This document shows, in pieces, positions 1 to 7,714 of a DNA stretch of 14,086 nucleotides; position 1 is the first letter of the stretch, and every line of letters starts with the position of its first letter. The notes under the pieces are model-generated. The model was not told where the DNA came from and ran no database searches. It saw only the letters and a list, made by a program, of their open reading frames with translations. A program made the position numbers and the translations under genes. The stretch is taken from positions 1 through 14,086 of the forward strand of contig CAJGEB010000015.1 in the NCBI GenBank assembly GCA_904502045.1, read 5' to 3'. Source of the DNA: an uncultured Oscillospiraceae bacterium (GTDB lineage Bacteria > Bacillota > Clostridia > Oscillospirales > Ruminococcaceae).

Positions 1-1
1 C

Positions 2-172
2 GATATCCCCGAAAGAGATATGTTCAATACCTTTAACATGGGATACGGTATGTGCGTTACTCTCCCCGCTTCCCAGGCTGATGCCGCCGTTTCTCTTCTT
101 CGCTCCCTTGGCGAATCCGCTTCTGTTATCGGCTATGTTGATAACGGCGATAAGGGTGTTGAGATCCGCTAA
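2..172 (+). CDS. purM: Phosphoribosylformylglycinamidine cyclo-ligase (AIR synthetase), C-terminal fragment
   Basis: This is the last 56 codons of a gene cut by the left edge, ending in TAA at 170-172. The translation contains FNMGYGMCV near its start, which matches the conserved glycine-rich segment late in PurM (FNMGxGM). It ends with a typical PurM tail (IGYVDNGDKGVEI). PurM closes the imidazole ring, converting FGAM plus ATP to AIR in the cytoplasm. The downstream purN, purH and purD genes on the same strand fit a standard purine operon order. Only the C-terminal ATP-binding domain edge is visible, so completeness and start cannot be judged. The identification rests on the short motif plus context and is secure for the family. 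Confidence 0.93.
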   Translation, partial: DIPERDMFNTFNMGYGMCVTLPASQADAAVSLLRSLGESASVIGYVDNGDKGVEIR

Positions 173-199
173 ACCATTCCCCTCGATCTAATTTTACCT

Positions 200-356
200 T
201 CCGCCCGTTCCCTCCGCTTATTAAATTCCCTCTTATCCCTCTTCTGCAGGCGATTCCGGTGCGCGACTACGTCGCGCACACTCGCCGAAGGCGAGCCCCA
301 AAGCGTAGCTTTGGGCGGAATCGCCGTATGTTAGATAAAGCACCGGAACGGGCGGA
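200..356. repeat. Palindromic intergenic element bounded by 12-bp inverted repeats
   Basis: Positions 200-211 (TCCGCCCGTTCC) are the exact reverse complement of 345-356, giving a perfect 12-bp outer stem around 133 bases. Inside lies the cloverleaf described separately at 249-325. Between the outer stem and the cloverleaf are 37 bases on the left and 19 on the right, with little structure beyond a possible 5-bp TTATC/GATAA pairing (233-237 with 334-338). No target-site duplication is visible at the ends and there is no open reading frame inside. It may be a small non-autonomous repeat (MITE- or REP-like) or a structured part of the pur mRNA. Copy number in the genome cannot be seen here. Confidence 0.6.
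249..325. other. Compact four-way-junction (cloverleaf) structure
   Basis: A 10-bp closing stem (GGCGATTCCG 249-258 with CGGAATCGCC 316-325) encloses three consecutive perfect hairpins, each with a 3-base loop. They are a 9-bp stem at 259-279 (loop TAC), a 6-bp stem at 281-295 (loop GAA) and an 8-bp stem at 297-315 (loop GTA). Only A280 and C296 are unpaired at the junction. Because the structure is fully palindromic it can form in either RNA strand or as a DNA cruciform. It is not a tRNA: there is no 7-base anticodon loop, T-loop consensus or acceptor tail. No U-run follows, so it is not a normal terminator. Confidence 0.75.
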
Positions 357-380
357 TGTCAAATGCAGCAACAGAAAGGA

Positions 381-429
381 ACGCCTTAAAAGTAGAGATT
401 TCAGATATGTAAATTTAAGGCGTGGTGAT
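381..429 (+). promoter_or_regulatory. Stem-loop and ribosome binding site in the purN leader
   Basis: ACGCCTTAAA (381-390) is the exact reverse complement of TTTAAGGCGT (414-423), a 10-bp stem with a 23-base loop. Directly after the stem comes GGTGAT (424-429), which matches the 3' half of the extended Shine-Dalgarno AGGAGGTGAT and lies 4 bases before the ATG at 434. The stem also contains AAGG, so opening or closing it could alter ribosome access. This supports the ATG at 434 over the in-frame GTG at 422, which lies inside the stem with no well-spaced Shine-Dalgarno. A regulatory role is inference. Confidence 0.5.
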
Positions 430-433
430 TAAT

Positions 434-1069
434 ATGTCCGGAGATAATAAAGCAAAAGTCCGTGTGGCAGTTTTAGTTTCAGGTGGCGGAACCAATCTTC
501 AGGCGCTGATCGATGCACAAAAATCAAACGGATTAGACGGCTGTGAAATAGTATGTGTAATTTCATCGAAGCCCGGAGTATTTGCACTTGAGCGTGCAAA
601 AGCTGCGGGTATTCCCTCAGCAGTTGTCGACAGAAGCGAATACTCCTCTTCCGAAGAATTTGATGCAGCTATTTTAAAGTGTCTATCTGATTTTAATGCT
701 GAGCTTGTAATACTGGCAGGGTTCCTGAGAATTCTCGGACCTACGGTATTGAACCGTTTTCCTCGCCGTATTCTTAATGTCCACCCGTCACTTATTCCTT
801 CGTTTTGCGGTGACGGATTTTACGGCTTAAAGGTACACGAAGCTGCTCTTAACTATGGCGTGAAGGTTACGGGAGCCACTGTATTTTATGTAAACGAAAT
901 TACCGACGGCGGAGAGATAATTCTCCAAAAGGCTGTCGATATATTAGACGGCGATACTCCTCAAATTTTACAAAAACGAGTAATGGAACAAGCTGAGTGG
1001 ATAATTCTTCCCAAAGCTACTGTTATTGCCGCAAAAGAAATTTTAAAAGATAAGGAGTCCTCTCTATGA
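434..1069 (+). CDS. purN: Phosphoribosylglycinamide formyltransferase (GAR transformylase)
   Basis: PurN transfers a formyl group from 10-formyl-tetrahydrofolate to GAR, making FGAR, the third step of de novo purine synthesis, in the cytoplasm. From the ATG at 434 the protein has 211 residues, normal for PurN. It shows the phosphate-binding loop [10 protein letters not shown] near residues 16-25. It also has the signature [10 protein letters not shown] at 115-124, with the catalytic pair N115 and H117, and the catalytic aspartate in ITDGGEI (D158). An in-frame GTG at 422 would add four residues, but the GGTGAT site at 424-429 fits the ATG better. The stop overlaps the purH start as ATGA (1066-1069), so the two are likely translationally coupled. 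The 261-bp gap to purM is unusually long for this operon and holds a structured element. Confidence 0.96.
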   Translation: MSGDNKAKVRVAVLVSGGGTNLQALIDAQKSNGLDGCEIVCVISSKPGVFALERAKAAGIPSAVVDRSEYSSSEEFDAAILKCLSDFNAELVILAGFLRILGPTVLNRFPRRILNVHPSLIPSFCGDGFYGLKVHEAALNYGVKVTGATVFYVNEITDGGEIILQKAVDILDGDTPQILQKRVMEQAEWIILPKATVIAAKEILKDKESSL

Positions 1070-2610
1070 AAAAACGCGCATTGATAAGCGTCTCCGATAA
1101 AACCGGAGTAGTTGAATTTGCAAAGGAGCTTGTTGCCCTCGGATTCGAGGTGATATCCACCGGCGGTACCTTCCGTACGCTTGCCGATAACGGAGTTCCC
1201 GTTATCTCTGTATCCGATGTTACGGGATTCCCTGAATGTCTTGACGGAAGAGTTAAGACTCTCCATCCGATGATACACGCAGGAATTCTCTCTATGCGCT
1301 CCAACCCCGAGCATATGGCTCAGATCGAGGAGCTCGGAGTTACTCCGATAGACGTCGTTGCAATCAACCTCTACCCCTTCAAGCAGACTATTTTAAAACC
1401 GGACGTAACCTTTGAGGATGCTATTGAAAATATTGATATCGGTGGTCCTACTATGATACGCGCTGCCGCTAAAAACTGGCAGGACGTTGCGGTTATCGTC
1501 GATCCCGCTGACTACTCCTCTGTAATAGAGCAGCTCAAAAACGGCGAAATCAGCAAGGAAGCTAAGCTCGCGCTCGCTCTCAAGGTATTTGAGCACACCG
1601 CGGCATACGACTCCCTCATCGCTTCCTACCTGAGAAAAGAAACAGGCGCCGAGATATTCCCCGAAAAACTCTCCCTTACCTATGAAAAGGTACAGTCAAT
1701 GAGATACGGCGAAAATCCCCATCAGGAAGCCGCTTTCTACCGCGAGATCGGTTCCTTCAACAACACTCTTGCGGCTTGCCGTCAGCTTCACGGCAAGGAG
1801 CTCTCCTACAACAACATCAATGACGCCAACGGCGCTCTCGACGTGCTTAAGGAGTTCGGTGAAGATATCCCCTGCGCCGTTGCAGTAAAGCACGCTAACC
1901 CCTGCGGTGTTGGTGTTGGATCCACCATCTTTGAGGCGTACAAAAAAGCGTATGACTCCGACCCCGTATCCATATTCGGCGGAATCGTTGCTCTCAACCG
2001 TCCGGTAGATGCTGATACCGCTGCTGAGCTTGCTAAGATATTCCTTGAGATAATCATTGCTCCGGATTTCACTCCCGAAGCGCTCGAAATACTCACCCAA
2101 AAGAAAAATATTCGTCTTTTACAGCTTGAGGCTCCCGCCAAAGCAAATTCTCCCGAGCTTTTCGATATGAAGAAGGTAGCGGGAGGACTGCTCATCCAGC
2201 AGCTCGACACAAAACTTATGGGCGAGGAACTCACCGTTGTTACCAAGCGCGCTCCCACCGAAGAGGAGATGAAACAGCTCGAATTCGTTTGGAGAGTTGT
2301 AAAGCACGTTAAATCCAACGGTATTGCTCTTGCCAAGGACTTTATGACGGTAGGAATCGGCCCCGGTCAGACCAACCGTATTACCGCTCTTGAGCTCGCT
2401 GTTAAGTATGCAGGCGACAGAGTGCAGGGCTCGGTTATGGGCTCCGACGCATTCTTCCCCTTTGCAGACTGTGTAGAGTGCGCGGTTAAAAACGGTATTA
2501 CCGCTATAATCCAGCCCGGCGGCTCCGTTCGCGATGCCGAAAGCATTGAGGCTTGCGACAAGGCAGGAATCGCTATGGTATTCACCGGTATGCGCCATTT
2601 CAAACACTAA
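1066..2610 (+). CDS. purH: Bifunctional AICAR formyltransferase / IMP cyclohydrolase
   Basis: PurH carries out the last two steps to IMP: formylation of AICAR by 10-formyl-tetrahydrofolate, then ring closure. The 514-residue length is standard. The N-terminal part (about 1-150) is an MGS-like IMP cyclohydrolase domain, with SVSDKTG at 8-14, STGGT at 31-35 and DGRVKTLHP at 60-68. The remainder is the AICAR transformylase domain with RYGENPHQ at 213-220 and the lysine-histidine motif KHANPCG at 275-281. The C-terminus ends in GMRHFKH, as the family does. AAGGAG at 1052-1057 lies 8 bases before the ATG. The start overlaps purN by 4 bases and purD follows after 42 bases. No missing residue or frameshift is seen. 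Confidence 0.98.
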   Translation: MKKRALISVSDKTGVVEFAKELVALGFEVISTGGTFRTLADNGVPVISVSDVTGFPECLDGRVKTLHPMIHAGILSMRSNPEHMAQIEELGVTPIDVVAINLYPFKQTILKPDVTFEDAIENIDIGGPTMIRAAAKNWQDVAVIVDPADYSSVIEQLKNGEISKEAKLALALKVFEHTAAYDSLIASYLRKETGAEIFPEKLSLTYEKVQSMRYGENPHQEAAFYREIGSFNNTLAACRQLHGKELSYNNINDANGALDVLKEFGEDIPCAVAVKHANPCGVGVGSTIFEAYKKAYDSDPVSIFGGIVALNRPVDADTAAELAKIFLEIIIAPDFTPEALEILTQKKNIRLLQLEAPAKANSPELFDMKKVAGGLLIQQLDTKLMGEELTVVTKRAPTEEEMKQLEFVWRVVKHVKSNGIALAKDFMTVGIGPGQTNRITALELAVKYAGDRVQGSVMGSDAFFPFADCVECAVKNGITAIIQPGGSVRDAESIEACDKAGIAMVFTGMRHFKH

Positions 2611-2640
2611 AGAAAGGATAGGCTTTGCTTAAAGTAAAGC
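2611..2640 (+). promoter_or_regulatory. Shine-Dalgarno-like AGAAAGGA followed by a hairpin before purD
   Basis: AGAAAGGA (2611-2618) begins right after the purH stop, 34 bases ahead of the purD ATG, too far for a linear Shine-Dalgarno. Between them is a hairpin at 2622-2640: an 8-bp stem with one G-U pair and a UAA loop. No good Shine-Dalgarno lies in the 12 bases between hairpin and ATG (TGCGGCTTAAAT). Folding the hairpin cuts the effective distance to about 15 bases, so it may bring the site nearer to the start codon. The hairpin is seen directly; its use in initiation is inference. Confidence 0.35.
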
Positions 2641-2652
2641 TGCGGCTTAAAT

Positions 2653-3936
2653 ATGAAGATACTTGTTGTCGGTGGCGGCGGAAGGGAACACGCCGTTATC
2701 CGTAAGCTCAAACAAAATCCGAATGTTACCGATATTTTCTGCGCACCCGGAAACGGCGGGATCTCCCGTGATGCTGCCTGTGTTCCGATCAAGGCGACCG
2801 ATATCGAAGCTATGCTCGGATTTGCTCTCAGTGAAAAAATTGATTTTGCGGTAATCACTCCCGACGATCCGCTCGTACTGGGTATGGCTGATGAATTCAG
2901 AAAACACGGTATTCCCTGCTTCGGTCCGAGTAAAGATGCTGCTCGTATCGAGGGTAGCAAGGTCTTTTCCAAAAATTTGATGAAAAAATACGGTATTCCC
3001 ACCGCGGACTACCAGACCTTCTCCTCTGAGGATGAAGCTGTTGATTACATCTCAAAGGGCTCCTTCCCGATAGTCATCAAGGCTGACGGACTCGCTCTCG
3101 GCAAGGGAGTTATCATCGCCGAAAATCTTGAGGATGCAAAGGCTGCCGTTCACTCCATTATGTCAGATAAAATTTTCGGAGCCAGCGGTAACAATATCGT
3201 TGTTGAGGAGTTTTTGACCGGTCCCGAAATCTCAGCTCTTACCTTCTGCGACGGCAAATGCGTCAAACCGATGGTGTCTTCTATGGACCACAAAAGAGTA
3301 TTTGACGATAACCGCGGTCCCAACACCGGCGGTATGGGAGTTGTTGCTCCCAACCCCTTCTTTACCGAAGCTGTAGCTAACGAGTGTATGGAGAAAATTT
3401 TCCTTCCCACCATCAAGGCTATGCAAGAAGAAGGATGTCCTTTCCAGGGATGCCTCTATTTCGGACTTATGCTTACTCCGAACGGTCCGAAGGTAATTGA
3501 GTACAACTGCCGCTTCGGCGATCCCGAAACTCAGGCGATACTCCCCCTTCTCGAAACCGACCTTCTCGATATTATGCTCGCTACCACAAACGGTACCCTC
3601 AATGATATCGACATCAAATGGAAAGACGGAGCCTGCGCCTGCGTAGTTGCGGCAAGCGGCGGTTACCCCGGCAAGTACCCCACCGGTCTTGCTATCTCCG
3701 GACTTAACTCCGACGGTCAGATAGACGGCGCAGATGTGTTCCATGCAGGAACCAAGTTCGACGGTGAGCAGTTCCTCACTGCCGGCGGAAGAGTACTCAG
3801 CGTCTGCTGTGTAGCCAAAGACGTTCCCGCTGCCCAGCGCGCCGCTTACGAAAAGCTCTCTCAGGTTTCCTTTGAGAATATGCATTTCAGACGCGATATC
3901 GGAGCCGTTGCTATTGCTGCGATAAATAATAAATAA
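2653..3936 (+). CDS. purD: Phosphoribosylamine-glycine ligase (GAR synthetase)
   Basis: PurD joins phosphoribosylamine and glycine using ATP, the second step of purine synthesis. At 427 residues it is full length. The N-terminal nucleotide-binding-like domain opens with VVGGGGREHA (5-14). The ATP-grasp core shows KADGLALGKGV (143-153), the DHKRVFDDNRGPNTGGMG segment (212-229) and RFGDPETQ (287-294), which carries metal-binding acidic residues. The segment at 69-77, TPDDPLVLG, replaces the more common GPEAPLVxG; this looks like a lineage variant and not damage. It is the last gene of the operon and is followed 10 bases later by a strong terminator stem. The Shine-Dalgarno is poor or displaced (see the hairpin at 2622-2640). 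Confidence 0.97.
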   Translation: MKILVVGGGGREHAVIRKLKQNPNVTDIFCAPGNGGISRDAACVPIKATDIEAMLGFALSEKIDFAVITPDDPLVLGMADEFRKHGIPCFGPSKDAARIEGSKVFSKNLMKKYGIPTADYQTFSSEDEAVDYISKGSFPIVIKADGLALGKGVIIAENLEDAKAAVHSIMSDKIFGASGNNIVVEEFLTGPEISALTFCDGKCVKPMVSSMDHKRVFDDNRGPNTGGMGVVAPNPFFTEAVANECMEKIFLPTIKAMQEEGCPFQGCLYFGLMLTPNGPKVIEYNCRFGDPETQAILPLLETDLLDIMLATTNGTLNDIDIKWKDGACACVVAASGGYPGKYPTGLAISGLNSDGQIDGADVFHAGTKFDGEQFLTAGGRVLSVCCVAKDVPAAQRAAYEKLSQVSFENMHFRRDIGAVAIAAINNK

Positions 3937-3946
3937 ACAAATGATT

Positions 3947-3983
3947 AATCCCCTCGCTCAAAACAGAGCGAGGGGATTTTGTT
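3947..3983. terminator. Bidirectional intrinsic terminator between purD and pit
   Basis: AATCCCCTCGCTC (3947-3959) pairs perfectly with GAGCGAGGGGATT (3966-3978) across a 6-base AAAACA loop. On the plus strand it is followed by TTTGTT, ending the pur operon. On the minus strand it is followed by AATCATTTGTTT, a weaker U-rich tract, which would serve the convergent phosphate transporter gene ending at 3996. The 13-bp perfect stem is among the strongest hairpins in the window. Confidence 0.93.
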
Positions 3984-3995
3984 ATGTATTAATTT

Positions 3996-5057
3996 TTAGT
4001 GCGGTAAGAAAATTACCATAAACAGCTTTGCCATTCCGAATCCGATTATTCCGCAGCCCGGGAATGTAAGTATCCATGTCAGAACCATCTCTTTTACTAC
4101 TCCCCATTTTACTGCAGAGAGTCTGTTTGCGGCTCCTACACCCATTATTGCGGTAGTCTTGGTGTGTGTTGTAGATACCGGAATTCCCGTCACAGAGGAG
4201 ATCAAGAGGCATATTGCCGCCGCCAAGTCAGCCGAAAATCCTTGGTATTTCTCAAGCTTGACCATTCCCATTCCTACCGTTTTTATGATACGGTACCCGC
4301 CTATCGAAGTACCGATTCCCATTACCAGTGAGCACAAAATCATTACCCATATCGGTATTACAAAGCTCTGTGTCTGATCTTGTCCTGAGGCGAGGAATAT
4401 TCCCAAAAGGAAAACTCCCATAAACTTCTGACCGTCCTGCGCGCCGTGCATAAACGCCATCGCTGCCGCGGATCCGATCTGCGCCTTTGAAAATACTCCT
4501 TGCGCTTTACTGTGGTTCATTCTCTTAAAGCAGAGTGCTACCAGCTTTACCGTTATCCAACCCATTACAAAGCCGAGTACCGTTGACAAAAGAAGTCCGT
4601 ACAGTACTTTCATCCATTCCGCACCGTTTATTCCGCCGAATCCGGAGTGCAGTGCTATCGCCGCACCTGAAATTCCCGCGATAAGCGCGTGGCTTTCGCT
4701 TGTGGGAATTCCAAATATCCACGCCAGCGTCGCCCATACTGCTATCGCCGCAAGCGCTGCACATAATGCTACGAGTGCTTCGTCGGAATTTCCGCTGAAA
4801 TCCGCTATGTTATATATCGTGTGGGCTACCGTTGCATTCACCGCTGTCATTACCGCAACTCCGAGAAAATTGCAGATAGCCGCCATTATTACCGCCTTTT
4901 TCGGCGACAGCGACCTCGTCGATACACAAGTCGCTATTGCATTCGGAGCATCAGTCCAACCGTTTACAAGTATTACCGCCAATGTCAGCGCCGTTACTGC
5001 TATTAACGCAGGATTCGATGTCAATGCCGATATAAATTCGGAAAAGCTTATCGTCAT
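3996..5057 (-). CDS. pit: Inorganic phosphate transporter, PiT family
   Basis: PiT carriers import phosphate, often as a neutral metal-phosphate complex, with H+ or Na+ across the cytoplasmic membrane. The 353-residue protein is almost wholly hydrophobic, with about ten predicted membrane segments. It shows the family's internal duplication. The first half has NGWTDAPNAIAT (32-43) and GIPTSESHALI (116-126). The second half has HGAQDGQKFMG (204-214) and GIPVSTTHTKTTAIMG (291-306). Both aspartates of the two signature repeats (D36 and D208) are kept, although the wording differs from the classic GxNDxAN. GAGGAG (5066-5071 on the complement) lies 8 bases before the ATG. It lies 20 bp downstream of the Ca2+-ATPase gene, so the two are probably one transcript. 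No PhoU-like partner is present in the window. Confidence 0.92.
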   Translation of the reverse strand: MTISFSEFISALTSNPALIAVTALTLAVILVNGWTDAPNAIATCVSTRSLSPKKAVIMAAICNFLGVAVMTAVNATVAHTIYNIADFSGNSDEALVALCAALAAIAVWATLAWIFGIPTSESHALIAGISGAAIALHSGFGGINGAEWMKVLYGLLLSTVLGFVMGWITVKLVALCFKRMNHSKAQGVFSKAQIGSAAAMAFMHGAQDGQKFMGVFLLGIFLASGQDQTQSFVIPIWVMILCSLVMGIGTSIGGYRIIKTVGMGMVKLEKYQGFSADLAAAICLLISSVTGIPVSTTHTKTTAIMGVGAANRLSAVKWGVVKEMVLTWILTFPGCGIIGFGMAKLFMVIFLPH

Positions 5058-5077
5058 AGCTTTTTCTCCTCACTTTA

Positions 5078-7714
5078 CTAAGCTTTTTTCTTGAACTTTC
5101 TCTGTATGAGCTTTACTATCTCTACTATCGGGATAACACTTATTGCAAGTGCCATTGCTACTCCATACTCAGCAAGCGAAATCATCTCAAACTCGAAGAT
5201 AGCTGCTATCGGCGGAATGTATATTACCGCAGTAGTCAAAACAAATGACAGCACCATTGCTCCGAACAGATACCAGTTCATATTCTTGAGTCCGAACACC
5301 GAGCCTCTCTGTGAGCGCATATTGTACGAGTGGAATATCTCCGCCATCGACATCGTCAAAAATGCCATCGTCATTCCGTCGGGACTGTTGGTTATCTCCC
5401 AAATTCCGCTCTCCATATAGTGTCCTATGATATACGCCGCAACGGTAAGTATTGATACCAATACTCCCTGATATGCTACGTCTACGCCAACTCCGTCAGA
5501 GAATACTCCGCTCTTGGGGTTTCTCGGACTTCTCTTCATCAAGTCAGGCTCGCCCTTTTCCATTCCGAGAGCAAGTGCGGGTAAGGAGTCGGTGATAAGG
5601 TTTATCCACAGTATGTGTACCGGCTTGAGTATTGTAAATCCGAGTACCGTTGCCACGAATATGCTTACTACCTCGCTGAGATTCGACGACAGCAGGAACT
5701 GTATTGCTTTTCTTATATTATCGTATATCTTACGGCCTTCCCCTACCGCCGAAACTATCGTCGCAAAGTTATCGTCTGCCAAAACCATATCCGCTACGTT
5801 CTTGGTTACGTCGGTTCCGGTAATTCCCATTCCGACGCCGATGTCCGCACTCTTTATCGCAGGAGCATCGTTTACTCCGTCGCCGGTCATCGCCGTTACC
5901 TTGCCGAGAGCCTTCCACGCATTGACTATTCTCACCTTGTGCTCAGGCTGTACTCTTGCATATACCGAGTAATCCTGTATCTTTACGCTTAACTCTTCAT
6001 CGCTGATCTCATCAAGCTCCGCACCGGTTATCGCCTGCGATGCATCGGTTATTATTCCGAGCTGTTTAGCTATCGCAACTGCAGTATCCTTGTGGTCACC
6101 CGTTATCATTATCGGTCTTATTCCTGCGCTCGCGCATTCCTTTACCGCTTCAACTGCCTCAGGTCTTACGGGATCTATCATTCCGGTAAGTCCTATAAAT
6201 ATCATATCTTTTTCAAGTTCACCGCAAGCGTAGCTCTCAGGCTCCGCTTCGTACATCTTGAAGGCGGCTCCCAAAACTCTCAGCGCTCTGCTCGCCATAT
6301 CCTTATTCGCCGCAACTACCTCTGCCTTAAATTCATCGGTGATCTCAACGACCTTGCCCTCTTTCAGTATCTTGGTGCAGTACTTCAGCAGCTCATCGGG
6401 AGCTCCTTTGGTGTACTGTATATATTTTCCTTCGCAAAGATGCACCGTCGACATCATCTTTCTCTCGGAATCAAACGGAGCCTCTCCAACTCTCGGAGCC
6501 TTCACTTCCATATCCTTTTTAATAAGTCCGACTTCTGCGCCGAATGCTACAAGCGCCGTTTCTGTGGGATCCCCGCTCGGCTCGCCGTTTGCGTCGTATC
6601 CCGCATCGTTACAAAGTGTCATAGCCGCAGCAAGCAGATTCTTATCATCGCTTACGCTGTCAACTACCGTCATCTTATTCTGTGTAAGTGTACCCGTCTT
6701 ATCAGAGCAGATTATCTGAGTACATCCCAGCGTTTCAACCGCAGTCAGCTTACGGATGACCGCATTTCTCTTCGACATCTTTGTAACGCCTATCGAAAGC
6801 ACTATCGTAACTACCGCTGCAAGTCCCTCGGGTATCGCTGCTACCGCAAGGCTTACCGCAAGCATAAAGGTATCAAGAATTACCTCACCCGAAAAATCGC
6901 CCGCTTTAATAAGGCTGAAGCCGAAGATGAACACGCATATTCCCAAAACGAGAACGGTCAGTATACGGCTGAGCTGAGCAAGCTTTATCTGCAGGGGAGT
7001 CTGTCCCTCTTCAGCCTTGGAGATAGCGTCGGCAATCTTTCCCATCTCGGTACTCATTCCGGTTGAGGTAACTACCGCTTTTCCGCGTCCGTACACCACT
7101 ACGCTGCCCATATATACCATATTTCTGCGGTCGCCCAAAGATACGTCCTTACCGCTTTCGCAGCTAAGCACGTCGCTTATCTTCTCAACCGGTACAGATT
7201 CACCGGTCAGCGCCGCTTCGTCACATTTAAGTCCTGCGCTTTCGAGTATTCTCGCGTCGGCAGGAACCGAATCCCCCGCTTCAAGCAGTATTACATCGCC
7301 CGCTACAAGCTCCTCGGTCTTAATATGCATCAGCTCTCCGCCGCGCACTACCTTACAGGTAGCCGCAGTCATTTCCTTCAGTGCTTCTATCGCCTTTTCT
7401 GCTTTACTCTCCTGCAAAACACCGAGTACCGCGTTGAGTATTACAACAAAAAGTATGATAAACACATCCGCAAACGACTCGTTAGCATATATAGATGTAA
7501 CGAGAGATACTCCCGCCGCAACCAATAAAATAATTATCATCGGATTTGCAAGCTGGCTCAAAAATCTGGCTAAAAGCGTTACCTTCTTACCCTCGGCAAG
7601 TTTATTCTTACCGTTTTCCTCAAGTCTTTTTGCAGCTTCCTGAGCATTAAGTCCCTCATCGCAGGAGCCTAATTCCCCAAAAACCGCAGCTTTGTCTTCC
7701 AAATAAAATTTCAC
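5078..7714 (-). CDS. P2A-type calcium-translocating P-type ATPase
   Basis: This is an ATP-driven cation pump of the SERCA/PMR1-like family, expected to export Ca2+ across the cytoplasmic membrane. It has 878 residues. It has an N-terminal cation-ATPase domain, the actuator motif TGES (170-173), the membrane-4 motif PEGL (295-298) and the phosphorylation motif DKTGT (338-342, D338). KGAPDELL is at 436-443, TGD at 538-540 and GDGVND at 611-616. Ten membrane segments are expected, with the last six in the C-terminal third. Residues matching the SERCA Ca2+ ligands are present: E296, N678 and E681 (SSNLSE), N705, T708 and D709 (NLITDSLP), and probably E792. The start is GTG, with AAGGAGG (7724-7730 on the complement) 9 bases upstream. 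An alternative substrate such as Mn2+ cannot be excluded by reading. The pit gene follows 20 bp later. Confidence 0.94.
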   Translation of the reverse strand: MKFYLEDKAAVFGELGSCDEGLNAQEAAKRLEENGKNKLAEGKKVTLLARFLSQLANPMIIILLVAAGVSLVTSIYANESFADVFIILFVVILNAVLGVLQESKAEKAIEALKEMTAATCKVVRGGELMHIKTEELVAGDVILLEAGDSVPADARILESAGLKCDEAALTGESVPVEKISDVLSCESGKDVSLGDRRNMVYMGSVVVYGRGKAVVTSTGMSTEMGKIADAISKAEEGQTPLQIKLAQLSRILTVLVLGICVFIFGFSLIKAGDFSGEVILDTFMLAVSLAVAAIPEGLAAVVTIVLSIGVTKMSKRNAVIRKLTAVETLGCTQIICSDKTGTLTQNKMTVVDSVSDDKNLLAAAMTLCNDAGYDANGEPSGDPTETALVAFGAEVGLIKKDMEVKAPRVGEAPFDSERKMMSTVHLCEGKYIQYTKGAPDELLKYCTKILKEGKVVEITDEFKAEVVAANKDMASRALRVLGAAFKMYEAEPESYACGELEKDMIFIGLTGMIDPVRPEAVEAVKECASAGIRPIMITGDHKDTAVAIAKQLGIITDASQAITGAELDEISDEELSVKIQDYSVYARVQPEHKVRIVNAWKALGKVTAMTGDGVNDAPAIKSADIGVGMGITGTDVTKNVADMVLADDNFATIVSAVGEGRKIYDNIRKAIQFLLSSNLSEVVSIFVATVLGFTILKPVHILWINLITDSLPALALGMEKGEPDLMKRSPRNPKSGVFSDGVGVDVAYQGVLVSILTVAAYIIGHYMESGIWEITNSPDGMTMAFLTMSMAEIFHSYNMRSQRGSVFGLKNMNWYLFGAMVLSFVLTTAVIYIPPIAAIFEFEMISLAEYGVAMALAISVIPIVEIVKLIQRKFKKKA

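Noticed and set aside
249..325. The cloverleaf as a tRNA gene
   Set aside because: All three inner loops have three bases; anticodon loop, D-loop and T-loop features and a CCA end are missing.
422..433. GTG at 422 as the purN start
   Set aside because: It lies inside the leader stem with no spaced Shine-Dalgarno; the ATG at 434 has GGTGAT just before it and gives the normal PurN length.
357..433. A purine-type riboswitch or PurR box before purN
   Set aside because: The leader is a single stem-loop without the three-way junction and conserved loop bases of purine or PreQ1 aptamers, and no CGAA-type PurR box pair is seen.
2119..2607. Long minus-strand frames opposite purH and purD (for example 1806-2336, 2119-2607 and 3232-3885)
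   Set aside because: Shadow frames of well-supported genes with no recognisable domain or ribosome binding site.
6092..7066. A 324-codon plus-strand open frame opposite the Ca2+-ATPase, with other long frames at 7017-7643 and 5514-5972
   Set aside because: They are antisense to a gene with clear catalytic motifs, have low-complexity S/T/A- or R/Y-rich products, and lack convincing ribosome binding sites and family motifs. They arise from codon bias of the real gene.
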